The position numbers and the translations under genes were made by a program. From Hymenobacter wooponensis (lineage in GTDB: Bacteria > Bacteroidota > Bacteroidia > Cytophagales > Hymenobacteraceae), in contig NZ_SRKZ01000001.1 in assembly GCF_004745865.1 (NCBI RefSeq), forward strand, positions 620,001 to 684,000: 64,000 nucleotides of DNA. The letters are read 5' to 3'. The notes under the pieces are model-generated. The model was given only the letters and a program-made list of their open reading frames with translations, made no database searches and was not told the DNA's origin. This document shows positions 1-7,481 of this stretch, piece after piece (the stretch's first letter is position 1; each line of letters begins with the position of its first letter).

Positions 1-125
1 TAAGGTGACAAGATCCTTCGCTTAACTCAGGATGACGTGCGAGTGTAGTGCCCTAGGCAAGTTTGATACTGGCATAACATCAGTAAACGAGATGTCTAAA
101 CCAGTTTGATATGGCGTTTCTGTAA
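1..125. repeat. degenerate copies of the covarying intergenic inverted-repeat family
   Basis: Positions 9-40 read, on the minus strand, as the CAT-CCT-GAG...CGA-AGG-AT unit found in perfect form at 3454-3558. Positions 88-117 are a decayed copy of the GTC/GAC variant seen at 3606-3635. There is no coding potential. The outer partner arm, if any, lies outside the window. Confidence 0.6.
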
Positions 126-233
126 ACAACGAGTAGTCACCCCCCAACCCCACGCCGCTTGATGCGCGAAATCATCTGAGGAGGGGAGTGTTGTTCTTTC
201 CTCAGTGAGTTTACAACTGACTGGCCTAGGCCA

Positions 234-671
234 CTAGGCTGGGCGTTTCCAGACCATTTTGTAGTGCTCGATGTCGGCCTCGGTGAAACGGTCGCCGGCT
301 TTCTCGAAGCCGTGGCGCTCGTAGAAGCGCACGGCGGGGAGTTGGGCGTGTAGGTACACTGTGGCGTTGGGGTAGGCGGCGTGCACGTCTTGGAGGACAT
401 TGGCGAGCAGGGCGGCACCGGCCTCCTGGTTGCGAAATTGCTTTAGCACGGCGAAGCGCTCCAGCTTCACGCCGTTATCGGTGCGGCGCCAGCGGGCAGT
501 GCCGCAGGGGGTGCCATCGGGGGTGCGAGCCAGGTAGTGGATAGCATCGGTACGGTCGTGGGCGTCGTTCTCCAGATCGGCAGGCACGTTTTGGCCCTGC
601 ACGAATACGGTATGCCGAATAGCCAGTGCGGCGTCGAGGTCCTGAGGGGAAGTGATGCGCTGGACGTTCAT
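234..671 (-). CDS. GNAT family N-acetyltransferase
   Basis: This 145-residue single-domain protein is a GNAT-fold acyl-CoA N-acetyltransferase of the short YjcF/ElaA-like kind. The middle holds the strand ERFAVLKQFRNQEAGAALL, the acetyl-CoA pyrophosphate-binding segment (Q/RxxGxG/A type, near residues 78-88). The C-terminal FYERHGFEKAGDRF is the usual last GNAT motif. Its substrate cannot be told from sequence. It ends beside two overlapping CTAGGCCA/TGGCCTAG motifs and is separated from phoH, upstream on the same strand, by a strong terminator, so it is probably a single transcription unit. Family assignment is firm; substrate unknown. Confidence 0.9.
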   Translation of the reverse strand: MNVQRITSPQDLDAALAIRHTVFVQGQNVPADLENDAHDRTDAIHYLARTPDGTPCGTARWRRTDNGVKLERFAVLKQFRNQEAGAALLANVLQDVHAAYPNATVYLHAQLPAVRFYERHGFEKAGDRFTEADIEHYKMVWKRPA

Positions 672-753
672 GAGCAGGATGAGTGTAGGATGGTAACAGC
701 CCAGCCGCCTAGTGGGGGCGGGCTGGGTGAGCGTGCGAAAGTAGGACGGAAAA

Positions 754-788
754 GAAAAAAGCTGCTTCCCAAGGGAGCAGCTTTTTTC
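754..788. terminator. rho-independent terminator downstream of phoH
   Basis: A perfect stem AAGCTGCTTCCC / GGGAGCAGCTT with a two-base loop is flanked by an A-run and a T-run, so it can act in both directions. It closes the minus-strand phoH gene. Confidence 0.85.
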
Positions 789-821
789 AGGTATAGTGGC
801 CTAGACTGGCCTAGCGGGATG

Positions 822-1931
822 CTAGAGCTGCTCGTGGTTTACGGGCAGATCCTGCATGCCGTCGTCTTCGCGGCGGGCGTCGGGGTGGCGGCCTGGGTCA
901 GCGGCGGCCATCCCGGGGCCGTTGGGGCGCCGGTAGGGCTGGTACTCGCGGGGCGGACGGTTGGCCTGGTCCTTCTGCATTTGCACATCAAACTTGTCGT
1001 AGGCCTGCACAATCTGTTTCACGAGGCGGTGCCGCACTACGTCGTCGGCGGTCATTTCTACGAAGCCGATGCCGTTCACGTCCTTCAAAATGTCCAGCGC
1101 CTGAATCAGACCCGACTTCTGCTTGGTAGGCAGGTCAATCTGGCTCCGGTCGCCGTTCACCATCACTTTGGCCGAGGGTCCCATCCGCGTCAGGAACATC
1201 TTGAGCTGCGAGGGCGTGGTGTTCTGGGCTTCATCCAAGAGCACAAAGGCATTGTTCAGCGTCCGGCCGCGCATGTAGGCCAGGGGGGCAATTTCAATGG
1301 TTTTATTCTCCAGGTAGAGCTTGAATTTCTCGGCCGGCAGCATGTCTTCGAGCGCATCGTAGATCGGGCGCAGGTAAGGGTCTACCTTCTCCTTCATGTC
1401 GCCGGGCAAGAAACCGAGGCTTTCGCCGGCTTCCACCACGGGGCGGGAGATGATAATTTTCTTAACCTCCTTGTTCTTGAGCGCTCGTACAGCCAAAGCC
1501 ACCGAAATATAGGTTTTACCCGTACCGGCCGGCCCGAGCGCAAACACGAGGTCATTGCGAAGCACGGCATCCACGAGGCGCTGCTGGTTGGCAGTTTTGG
1601 CTTTGATAATACCACCTTTAGCGCCAAACAGAATTACATCGGGTGAGGCAGCCAGCAAACGATCCTGCTGATCTTCGTCGGCAGAGCTTAGGTACTGCGA
1701 TACCGTTTTGTCGGTTATCTGCCCGTACTGATGATAATGCTCTAGTAGCGCCGACAGAATCTCGTTGATGCGGCTGATAACGGCCGTCTGGCCTTGAATT
1801 TTAATTTCATTGCCCCTAGAGATAATTTTACTGCCGGGGAATGCAGCCGCCAGCTGACGGATGTTTTGGTTATCGGGCCCCAGAAACTCAACCAGGGACA
1901 CGTTTTCGAGCGTGATGATTTTCTCGACCAA
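822..1931 (-). CDS. PhoH family ATPase
   Basis: PhoH-like P-loop NTPase, a cytoplasmic RNA-associated ATPase family. The Walker A motif is GPAGTGKTY and the Walker B region VLLDEAQNTT, followed by RMGPSAKVMVNGDRSQIDLP, all typical of PhoH. An N-terminal KH-like segment precedes the ATPase core, and the tail is rich in Arg/Pro/Asp. An ATG at 2051 would add 40 residues that do not resemble the family. I prefer the TTG at 1931 (MVEKIITLEN), because a near-consensus promoter box TATATTTC lies just upstream of it, between the two candidate starts. Divergent from the SAM-hydrolase gene. Function is certain at family level; the start is inferred. Confidence 0.9.
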   Translation of the reverse strand: MVEKIITLENVSLVEFLGPDNQNIRQLAAAFPGSKIISRGNEIKIQGQTAVISRINEILSALLEHYHQYGQITDKTVSQYLSSADEDQQDRLLAASPDVILFGAKGGIIKAKTANQQRLVDAVLRNDLVFALGPAGTGKTYISVALAVRALKNKEVKKIIISRPVVEAGESLGFLPGDMKEKVDPYLRPIYDALEDMLPAEKFKLYLENKTIEIAPLAYMRGRTLNNAFVLLDEAQNTTPSQLKMFLTRMGPSAKVMVNGDRSQIDLPTKQKSGLIQALDILKDVNGIGFVEMTADDVVRHRLVKQIVQAYDKFDVQMQKDQANRPPREYQPYRRPNGPGMAAADPGRHPDARREDDGMQDLPVNHEQL

Positions 1932-2067
1932 TCTGAGGGAATTTTGTGACGAAAGAAATATAAACTTGCCGGTATCTACGTGGGGAATGGCGCTCCGTCC
2001 GGCAGCGTAACAAGAGAACAACAAAAGTCCGACTGACTTTATTTCTCCCATTTCGCGGCAAAACGCC

Positions 2068-2075
2068 TACTTTTG
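2068..2075 (+). promoter_or_regulatory. Bacteroidota -7 promoter box (TACTTTTG)
   Basis: Exact match to TAnnTTTG, 52 bases before the ATG at 2128. No good -33 TTTG is visible at the usual spacing. Confidence 0.5.
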
Positions 2076-2127
2076 CCGCCCTCACACGGCCTCTGGCAAT
2101 AGTACGAATAACTGAGAATTTTAGGCA

Positions 2128-2904
2128 ATGGGGTTGATTACGTTTCTATCTGACTTTGGCTACCGCGACCATTACGTTGCGGCTGTAAAAGCCCGGATTC
2201 TGCAGTTGGCCCCCGCCATTCCCGTGCTGGACATTTCGCACGCCATTGAACCCTTTAACATCGCGCACGCCGTTCACGTTCTATCGGCGGTATTTCGCGA
2301 CTTCCCGGTGGGCACCGTGCACCTGATTGGGGTCAATGATTTGGGGGCACCGCGCGCCGCCTGGCACGCCGCTCAGCACGAGGGCCATTTCTTTGTCTCG
2401 GCCGATAACGGTATCCTGCCTCTGCTCTGCGATGGCAAGCCCGAGCAACTCGTGAGCCTGGGAGCCGGCACCAACGCTACGGCCTCCCCCACCCGCGACC
2501 TACTGGCCCCCGCCGCCGTGCACCTGGCCAAGGGTGGCGCCCTCGTAGAGCTGGGCCCCATCACCACCGAGGCCTACCAGCTCCTCAACCGCCAGCTCCG
2601 CCTCCAAGATCACCGCATCACGGGCCACGTGGTGCACGTGGATCATTACGGCAACCTCATCACCAACATCACCCGCACAGCCGTGGAAGTGCTGGGCCGC
2701 AACCGCCCCAGCACCATCCACTTCGCCCGCGAAACCGTCCGCGATATTGCCCCGCATTTTCAGGCCGCTCCTCCCGGCGAAGTGGTGTGCATCTTCAACA
2801 GCCAAGACCAGCTGTGCATTGGCATCAACCAGGGAAACGCCTCCGAGCTGCTAGGCCTCTACTTCGATTCGCAGGTAGATGTACGCTTCCCCACTGAAGC
2901 TTAA
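2128..2904 (+). CDS. SAM hydroxide adenosyltransferase (DUF62 family)
   Basis: This 258-residue protein belongs to the DUF62 family, whose characterised members attack S-adenosyl-L-methionine with hydroxide to give adenosine and L-methionine. They are relatives of fluorinase and chlorinase. Family hallmarks are the N-terminal ITFLSDFGYRDHYVAAVK, the SADNGILP segment, and the C-terminal-domain motif HVDHYGNLITNI. Length is normal. It has its own promoter, lies divergent from phoH, and is followed by a terminator, so it looks monocistronic. A halogenase is unlikely because the short N-terminal domain is of hydrolase type, but specificity was not tested. Confidence 0.92.
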   Translation: MGLITFLSDFGYRDHYVAAVKARILQLAPAIPVLDISHAIEPFNIAHAVHVLSAVFRDFPVGTVHLIGVNDLGAPRAAWHAAQHEGHFFVSADNGILPLLCDGKPEQLVSLGAGTNATASPTRDLLAPAAVHLAKGGALVELGPITTEAYQLLNRQLRLQDHRITGHVVHVDHYGNLITNITRTAVEVLGRNRPSTIHFARETVRDIAPHFQAAPPGEVVCIFNSQDQLCIGINQGNASELLGLYFDSQVDVRFPTEA

Positions 2905-2910
2905 GCCACT

Positions 2911-2947
2911 AAAAACCTGCTTTATTTGATTCTAAAGCAGTTTTTAA
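2911..2947 (+). terminator. terminator after the SAM hydroxide adenosyltransferase gene
   Basis: Stem CTGCTTTA / TAAAGCAG around an eight-base loop, followed by TTTTT. Confidence 0.8.
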
Positions 2948-3038
2948 ATCTGTTTTTATATTATGTTAAGTACCTACTGCCATCGTGTCAGTAGGTGCCT
3001 CCTTTTTTCTCGCCCAGAAATTTAGCCGCTTACTTCCT

Positions 3039-3353
3039 ATGCTGATTCGAATTGTGCGCATGACGTTTGCCCCGGAGCGGGTGCCTGAATTCCTAGAAAT
3101 TTTCCGGCAGACGGAGCAGCAGATCCGGCAGATGCCGGGGTGCCGGTTTCTGGAGCTATGGCAAGATGCGGAGCTGCCCAACGTCTACTGCACCCACAGC
3201 CACTGGGACTCCGCCGATGCGCTGAACGCCTACCGCCGCTCCGAGCTGTTTGGGCAAGTGTGGCCCGCCACCAAAAAGCTGTTCTCTGCCGCGCCCATTG
3301 CCTTCTCCGTGCACCGCGTAGAAGCTGCCACTCTCCCTGCTGACCTGGCCTAA
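3039..3353 (+). CDS. ABM-fold (antibiotic biosynthesis monooxygenase-like) small protein
   Basis: A 104-residue dimeric alpha/beta ferredoxin-like barrel protein. The start is set at ATG 3039 (MLIRIVRMTFAPE), because the upstream in-frame extension overlaps a T-rich leader and has no family resemblance. The pattern IVRMTFAPERVPEFLEIF...CTHSHWDSADALNAYRRSELF is typical of ABM-domain proteins, in which the His-Trp pair lines the pocket. Such proteins include monooxygenases, haem-degrading enzymes and many of unknown role; nothing here decides between them. The stop codon (CTGGCCTAA) is a near-match of the window's iterated octamer. Downstream is a 440-base repeat cluster. Confidence 0.8.
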   Translation: MLIRIVRMTFAPERVPEFLEIFRQTEQQIRQMPGCRFLELWQDAELPNVYCTHSHWDSADALNAYRRSELFGQVWPATKKLFSAAPIAFSVHRVEAATLPADLA

Positions 3354-3376
3354 TGTATGTGAAAGGCCGCAAAAGG

Positions 3377-3432
3377 AACGTCACGAGAACGTCATTCCGA
3401 GCGCAGTCGAGGAATGACGTTCTCGTGACGTT
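3377..3432. repeat. perfect inverted repeat, TCC/GGA variant of the covarying family
   Basis: Two perfect 22-base arms (3377-3398 and 3411-3432) surround a 12-base loop. The arms meet across a GAGC...CGA centre with the stem triplets TCC and GGA. Intergenic. Confidence 0.85.
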
Positions 3433-3453
3433 GCCATGGTAGCCCAACACAAA

Positions 3454-3558
3454 AGCACGTCATCCTGAGCTTGCGAAGGATCTTGTCACGTCAGCGCGAG
3501 GCGCTAGGCCAGTCGTTCATGCGTGGGTAGATCCTTCGCAAGCTCAGGATGACGTGCT
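3454..3558. repeat. inverted repeat with 30-base arms, CCT/AGG variant of the covarying family
   Basis: The arms at 3454-3483 and 3529-3558 are perfect inverted copies separated by 45 bases. Each arm holds a small internal hairpin (CCT...AGG around GAGCTTGCGA). The spacer carries one CTAGGCCA octamer and another lies just downstream. Related copies are at 1-40, 51298-51401 and 61715-61820. Confidence 0.88.
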
Positions 3559-3592
3559 AAATGGGCTGTTCTAGGCCAGTTGGTTACAATGG

Positions 3593-3640
3593 CAACATCA
3601 GCAGGCGAGATGTCTCGACAAGCTCGACATGACGGTCTTA
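3593..3640. repeat. GTC/GAC variant of the covarying inverted-repeat family
   Basis: Read on the minus strand, 3606-3635 has the same frame as its neighbours (CAT-xyz-GAGC...CGA-x'y'z'-AT), here with GTC and GAC as the paired triplets. It is preceded by GGCAACATCAGCAGG, and similar AACATCAG text occurs at 74-85 and in the second repeat family. The rest of the gap up to the hscB start at 3797 shows no gene. Confidence 0.65.
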
Positions 3641-3796
3641 TAGGGGTGAGTTTCTTACTACCTAGGCCACTCTCTGCACCTCCTTGCCTTTACTCACGGC
3701 AAACAAACTGCCGGCCGCCGGCTTATACACCTCAGCCTAACCTGGCCGAACGCCGTAGGCCACTTTAGCGGTTTACCTCCTCCCTCCTGACCTATC

Positions 3797-4333
3797 ATGA
3801 CTTCCGACTACTTCGAATTTTACGAACTGCCCGAAACCTTCCGCCCCGATGAGGCTGCCCTCAAGCGCAAGTACTACGCCCTCAGTCGCGAATATCACCC
3901 CGATTTTCATGCTACGGCCACCCCAGAGCGCCAGCAGGAAATCTTGCACCTGGCCACACTCAACACCAACGCTTACCGTACCCTCTCTGACCCCGACCAG
4001 CGCATGGCTTACATCCTGGGCCGGCACGGGCTACTGGAAGAAGGCAAGCAGGAACTGCCCCCTGATTTCCTGATGGAGGTAATGGACCTCAACGAACAGC
4101 TTATGGAGCTAGAGTTTGAGCCCGACCCCGAAATCATGCAGCGCGTAGAAAACGACGTAAAAGATTTATCCGATACCCTCGATGCAGGCATTGAGCCGGT
4201 TCTGGCTGGCTATGAGGGATTACCCGTGGATACGCGCCCCCAGGCTCTTCAGCAAATCCGAACTTATTATCTCAAAAAGCGCTATTTGTTGCGCATTAAA
4301 GAAAGTCTCACTAAGTTTGCCACCCGTTCCTGA
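3797..4333 (+). CDS. hscB: Fe-S protein assembly co-chaperone HscB
   Basis: This 178-residue J-domain co-chaperone acts in the cytoplasm with the Hsp70 HscA to deliver iron-sulfur clusters from the IscU scaffold. The J domain occupies about residues 3-75 with the invariant HPD at 34-36 (YHPDFH). The C-terminal half (FLMEVMDLNEQLMELE...) is the HscB helical bundle that binds the scaffold. Length matches the family (about 170-180). Unusually, no isc/suf gene is nearby; the next element is tRNA-Leu, 16 bases downstream. The start MTSDYFEFYELPE fits homologues. Confidence 0.93.
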   Translation: MTSDYFEFYELPETFRPDEAALKRKYYALSREYHPDFHATATPERQQEILHLATLNTNAYRTLSDPDQRMAYILGRHGLLEEGKQELPPDFLMEVMDLNEQLMELEFEPDPEIMQRVENDVKDLSDTLDAGIEPVLAGYEGLPVDTRPQALQQIRTYYLKKRYLLRIKESLTKFATRS

Positions 4334-4349
4334 GTTGTGGGAACGAGAT

Positions 4350-4431
4350 GCCCAGATGGCGGAATCGGTAGACGCGTCGGTCTCAAACACCGATATCGAA
4401 AGATGTGCCGGTTCGACCCCGGCTCTGGGTA
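4350..4431 (+). tRNA. tRNA-Leu (anticodon CAA)
   Basis: Cloverleaf: acceptor GCCCAGA pairs with TCTGGGT, discriminator A at 4431. The anticodon stem TCGGT/ACCGA encloses the loop CTCAAAC, giving CAA. A short variable arm (TATCGAAAGATGT) marks the class II leucine type, and the T arm GCCGGTTCGACCCCGGC is intact. CCA is not encoded. It lies 16 bases after hscB and may be co-transcribed with it. Confidence 0.95.
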
Positions 4432-4450
4432 CTGCACAGGTGTAAAGCCT

Positions 4451-4508
4451 GCCAAAAGCTTGAAAGGGCCGCTTCAGCAAACTGAAGCGGCCCTTTCAAG
4501 CTTTTGGC
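4451..4508. terminator. perfect 27-bp hairpin, bidirectional terminator
   Basis: The arms 4451-4477 and 4482-4508 are perfect inverted copies around a CAAA loop. The element sits between tRNA-Leu (+) and an NTF2-like gene (-), and is much longer than a normal intrinsic terminator. Confidence 0.85.
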
Positions 4509-4540
4509 GTTTTGCAGTGGATGTATTTTAGCATCAGTTG

Positions 4541-4891
4541 CTACACTTGCTCAATATCCATTTGCTGTAGCAACCCATCCCGTAGGGTGTAAAGGTGCTT
4601 TACTAGGCCTTCAAAGAGCACTTTTCCCTGCTTGTCCTTCACTAGTTGCTGCACCGCAACTTCCAGTCTTCCATCGGCCCGCTCGCGGATACTCGTGGGC
4701 TCAACGTGGGGGTCTAGTTCTTGCCACTGCCGCTGCCAATATTCTCGCACTTCGTTGTGGCCCGTGGCATAGTCGCCCTCCCAGGCCTTCGACCAGCGCA
4801 CCTGCGGGTGGAGCGTGGCAAGAACCGTGGAAATATCGCGGGCGTTGAATGCGGCGTAGGCTTGTTTGATGAGGTTTTGGGGAGTGACCAT
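4541..4891 (-). CDS. nuclear transport factor 2 (SnoaL-like) family protein
   Basis: This 116-residue protein has the cone-shaped NTF2/SnoaL fold. The N-terminus PQNLIKQAYAAFNARDISTVLATLHPQVRW is the classic opening helix-turn of the superfamily, followed by GHNEVREYWQRQWQELDP. SnoaL-like proteins may be isomerases, hydrolases or simple ligand binders, and nothing here selects among them. There is no signal peptide, so it is probably cytoplasmic. It converges with tRNA-Leu across a long shared hairpin. Upstream lies an outer-membrane protein gene on the same strand, 192 bases away, so they are probably separate units. Confidence 0.85.
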   Translation of the reverse strand: MVTPQNLIKQAYAAFNARDISTVLATLHPQVRWSKAWEGDYATGHNEVREYWQRQWQELDPHVEPTSIRERADGRLEVAVQQLVKDKQGKVLFEGLVKHLYTLRDGLLQQMDIEQV

Positions 4892-5083
4892 GGAGGGAAA
4901 AAGAATAATGGATTAAAAGCCGGCAAAGCAGCCAGGGTATATAGCTTAATCCGGCTTGCGCGCAACTATCACCACGTGTTCTTCATAAACAGGAGCCTGC
5001 TTCCTCTTACTGACTAGGCCAGCCTCGTACCGGGAGACAGGCTAACACTATGGCAACGATTCCGAAAGGTGCTCCTGTTATTC

Positions 5084-5734
5084 TTACCGCCCAAACCGAT
5101 AGCGCACGCCTAAAGCTCCTGAAGTTGTTATGTTTCGCGGGGCACGCATTTCTACATTAATGGTGCCCTCCCCTACTAGCTCCACTTTAGGGCTCACGCG
5201 GTAGCGCAGGCTTGGGCCCACGGTCAGCAGGTAAGTATTTCGCCTTGAGCTTAAATCGTACGTGTTGGCTCCGTTGGGCTGCGTCGTATCTGTGTAGTAG
5301 CCGGAGTTCTGGAATGTCTGGTGTTCGAGGGTGAAGCCCCCTAACGCATCTACCTGGAAGCGGTGGCTGAGTGTACGCGTGAGCGTATAGCGGCTCAACG
5401 CTGATATCGACAAAGTAGCGTTGCGGTAGACTGACCTGTAGTCGCCGATGATATTGCCGTTGAAATCATGGGAAAGGCCCGATACAGAACCCTTACCAAC
5501 ATTATAGGCCACCCCTGCCTGTAAGGCTAACCGCGGATGTAGCTGATACCCAAGAGTGGCCTGTACCGGTGGTAATGTGTTCCCGCCAAACTGACGGCTC
5601 CCTCTCTGATAAGCGCTGGTATAGGCCGATAGGCCTACATAGAACCGGGACGGTACCGGCTCAGCGGTTTGAGCGAGCCCAACAAGCGGGACAGTTAGTA
5701 ATAGTCCACAGAAAGCAACCTGACGCACGAGCAT
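5084..5734 (-). CDS. exported outer-membrane beta-barrel-like protein, unknown function
   Basis: About 216 residues. The start at 5734 (MLVRQVAFCGLLLTVPLVGLAQ) gives a clean Sec signal peptide ending in GLAQ; an upstream ATG at 5773 would put 13 extra residues in front. The mature part alternates aromatic and polar residues (FYVGLSAYTSAYQRG, VQATLGYQLHPRLALQAGVAYNVG) and ends in ALGVRYRFGR, a terminal aromatic pattern expected of a small outer-membrane barrel. I recognise no specific family. No neighbouring operon partner. Confidence 0.75.
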   Translation of the reverse strand: MLVRQVAFCGLLLTVPLVGLAQTAEPVPSRFYVGLSAYTSAYQRGSRQFGGNTLPPVQATLGYQLHPRLALQAGVAYNVGKGSVSGLSHDFNGNIIGDYRSVYRNATLSISALSRYTLTRTLSHRFQVDALGGFTLEHQTFQNSGYYTDTTQPNGANTYDLSSRRNTYLLTVGPSLRYRVSPKVELVGEGTINVEMRAPRNITTSGALGVRYRFGR

Positions 5735-5865
5735 AAGAGATAGGTGGGAGTGAAGAAATAAATACATAGCCACCCAAGAGAGCCCTAAGCGCCATGAACA
5801 GTTGTATCAAAAAGAATAAAAAGCTGCTAACCTGAGCAGGCGCAGGATTTTGATACCCAAACCCC

Positions 5866-6005
5866 AGCACGTCATCTTGATAAAGGAGCTTATCACACCT
5901 GATGGGCCTAGAGCCTCTCACGGCTCTCAGGATAATGTAATGGTACCGGTGTAATAGCAACGTCAACCCGTGAGGTGTCTCAACCAGCTCGACATGATGT
6001 TTTAG
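5866..6005. repeat. degenerate cluster of covarying inverted repeats
   Basis: Begins with AGCACGTCATCTTGAT, a decayed copy of the 3454 arm. At 5969-5999 the minus strand carries the GTC/GAC variant (GTCGAGC...GAGAC). A TGGCCTAG octamer follows near 6031. The gap 5735-6143 otherwise holds no gene. Confidence 0.6.
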
Positions 6006-6143
6006 AATGACGGTGTGTACTGGGTGGAGTGGCCTAGCGGCAGTGCTTGCGTAGGTAACCAGCTAAAGGAATGTAGCGTGGCGTAACAGATGCATGATAC
6101 CTTGGGGAGCTAATTGCTGGCTCCTTCTATCGCTCAACGCCTG

Positions 6144-6761
6144 ATGCTTACCCTATTTATTCGCTATGCAGTGCTAGCCACCAGCTGCTGGCTGCTGGTT
6201 ATTTACCCCCTCGCGGCCCAACCAACACCTAAGGTCTTCCCGTTGCACCGCTTTTTCCAGGCTCACTACGACAGCACCATTATCTACCAGCGTGGCAGTA
6301 GCTGGAACAACTCGCCCAACTACCTAATCTTGGCTAAGCTTAAAGATCAGGTGTACTTTTTCACCTACGCCAGCCCCTATCAAGAAACCAGAGGCCGGTA
6401 TTTTCCGGGAGGGCTGGTACAGAAATTTTCCAGGGAGGAACTAGCCTTTAGCAGAGCTGTGCCTGATACTAACCGCTATTTTCTGCCGGGCAGAGCGTCG
6501 GCGCCGGCTCTAGGCCACTGCTGGCATGAGGTGGTTCCGGCCCAGCTATGGCAAGTGCAGGGCGACGAACATCCGCGCAGGACTTCAGGTCATTGCGTGA
6601 TTGAGGACGGAGATGAAAACACGTTTTACCTGATCGACAAGCGGGCCGTTAAGGTGACATCCTTCTATGCACCTGCTTATTATGAGGAGTGTGAAGGCAA
6701 AAACCCAAACCGGCACGTGGCCCTTAAAACCATAGCTGCTCTGCAGGCGCTTAGCCAGTAG
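6144..6761 (+). CDS. exported hypothetical protein
   Basis: About 205 residues, unrecognised. ATG 6144 gives a signal peptide (MLTLFIRYAVLATSCWLLVIYPLAAQ) with an ALA-type cleavage near residue 26; a TTG ten codons upstream is possible but adds nothing. The mature protein is soluble-looking, mixed alpha/beta, rich in Tyr, with GHCVIEDGDENTFYLIDKR and cysteines near residues 140, 160 and 188. It is likely periplasmic or surface-exposed. It stands alone, followed by a hairpin at 6806-6846. Function unknown. Confidence 0.65.
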   Translation: MLTLFIRYAVLATSCWLLVIYPLAAQPTPKVFPLHRFFQAHYDSTIIYQRGSSWNNSPNYLILAKLKDQVYFFTYASPYQETRGRYFPGGLVQKFSREELAFSRAVPDTNRYFLPGRASAPALGHCWHEVVPAQLWQVQGDEHPRRTSGHCVIEDGDENTFYLIDKRAVKVTSFYAPAYYEECEGKNPNRHVALKTIAALQALSQ

Positions 6762-6805
6762 CCGACGGCAGTATGTAGAATGGCTCTTAGTTAGCTATAC
6801 CAAAC

Positions 6806-6846
6806 GAGGCGAGCAAACGACGCTGTAACAGCCGTTTGCTCGCCTC
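6806..6846. terminator. hairpin between convergent genes
   Basis: Perfect stem of 14 (GAGGCGAGCAAACG and its inverse) between the exported protein (+) and the BLUF gene (-). There is no clear T-run, so it may be a rho-independent terminator or only an RNA 3' end. Confidence 0.55.
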
Positions 6847-6893
6847 ATGGCTTCTCGGATGGCCAGTGCTGCGCCAGGAAATAGCTAGGCCAC

Positions 6894-7319
6894 TTAGTCC
6901 TTCAGCGGACTTAGCACGAACACTTTCATCATTTGCAGGAGCAGGGTGTCGGCTGAGCTGAGGCCGGGTACACGTAGGTCGAGCTCGTCGGGCTCTACGT
7001 AGCCGGCTAGTTCAGTGAAGCCTTCTGCTGACACCGGCCGGAAGCCCATTGACCACTCCGCGAAGCTGCGTTGCGCTATCTGCTTATCGGCCAGCTTCAC
7101 CACATTCATGTGGCGCGGATCAGTGAGCAGCTTGGCGTATAAAGCGGCCAGCACTGACTCTTCGCCCTCAATAACTTGCATAAACTGCCCGTCGCCGTAC
7201 ACCAGGGCGCCAGTGATATTCTGCTTTTCGTTGGCGCTGCGCGCTTGCTGCAGAAGGGTGCGCAGCTCGTCGTCAGTCATGGACTGGGAGCCCCGACTCA
7301 TATAAATGATATGATGCAT
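6894..7319 (-). CDS. BLUF-domain blue-light sensor protein
   Basis: This 141-residue protein is a stand-alone BLUF domain (sensor of blue light using FAD). The start at 7319 (MHHIIYMSRG) matches how BLUF proteins begin. Measured against AppA spacing, the key residues are all present: Tyr6, Asn30 (NEKQNITGALVY), Gln48 (GQFMQVIEGE), Trp89 and Met91 (AEWSMGFRP). The FAD photocycle should therefore be intact. No effector domain (EAL, GGDEF, cyclase) is fused, so output must pass to a partner protein; none is adjacent. It converges with the exported protein and is divergent from the metallopeptidase gene. Confidence 0.93.
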   Translation of the reverse strand: MHHIIYMSRGSQSMTDDELRTLLQQARSANEKQNITGALVYGDGQFMQVIEGEESVLAALYAKLLTDPRHMNVVKLADKQIAQRSFAEWSMGFRPVSAEGFTELAGYVEPDELDLRVPGLSSADTLLLQMMKVFVLSPLKD

Positions 7320-7481
7320 GCTGGATACGTGAACAAGGATGGAAAGGAGGATGAATACCCAAGGTAGGCACTTGCTGCCACTCTCTGCCGCTGCCTGATG
7401 GCCTAGCCATTTTAACCCTAGGCTGGCCCGACGGTTCTTGCGCATTTGGCCAGCCAGAAAATAGTTAGCAGATTGCTACGT

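Noticed and set aside
537..1646. 369-codon open frame on the plus strand opposite phoH
   Set aside because: Lies antisense to the well-supported PhoH coding sequence; its composition (His/Val/Leu/Gly-rich, no domain) is that of a reverse-frame shadow.
2128..2904. Fluorinase or SAM chlorinase
   Set aside because: Same fold, but the visible motifs and the genome context fit the SAM hydroxide adenosyltransferases; nothing suggests halide chemistry.
3360..3640. Possible CRISPR array
   Set aside because: The repeats are inverted pairs of different variants and lack regular spacing, unique spacers and cas genes.
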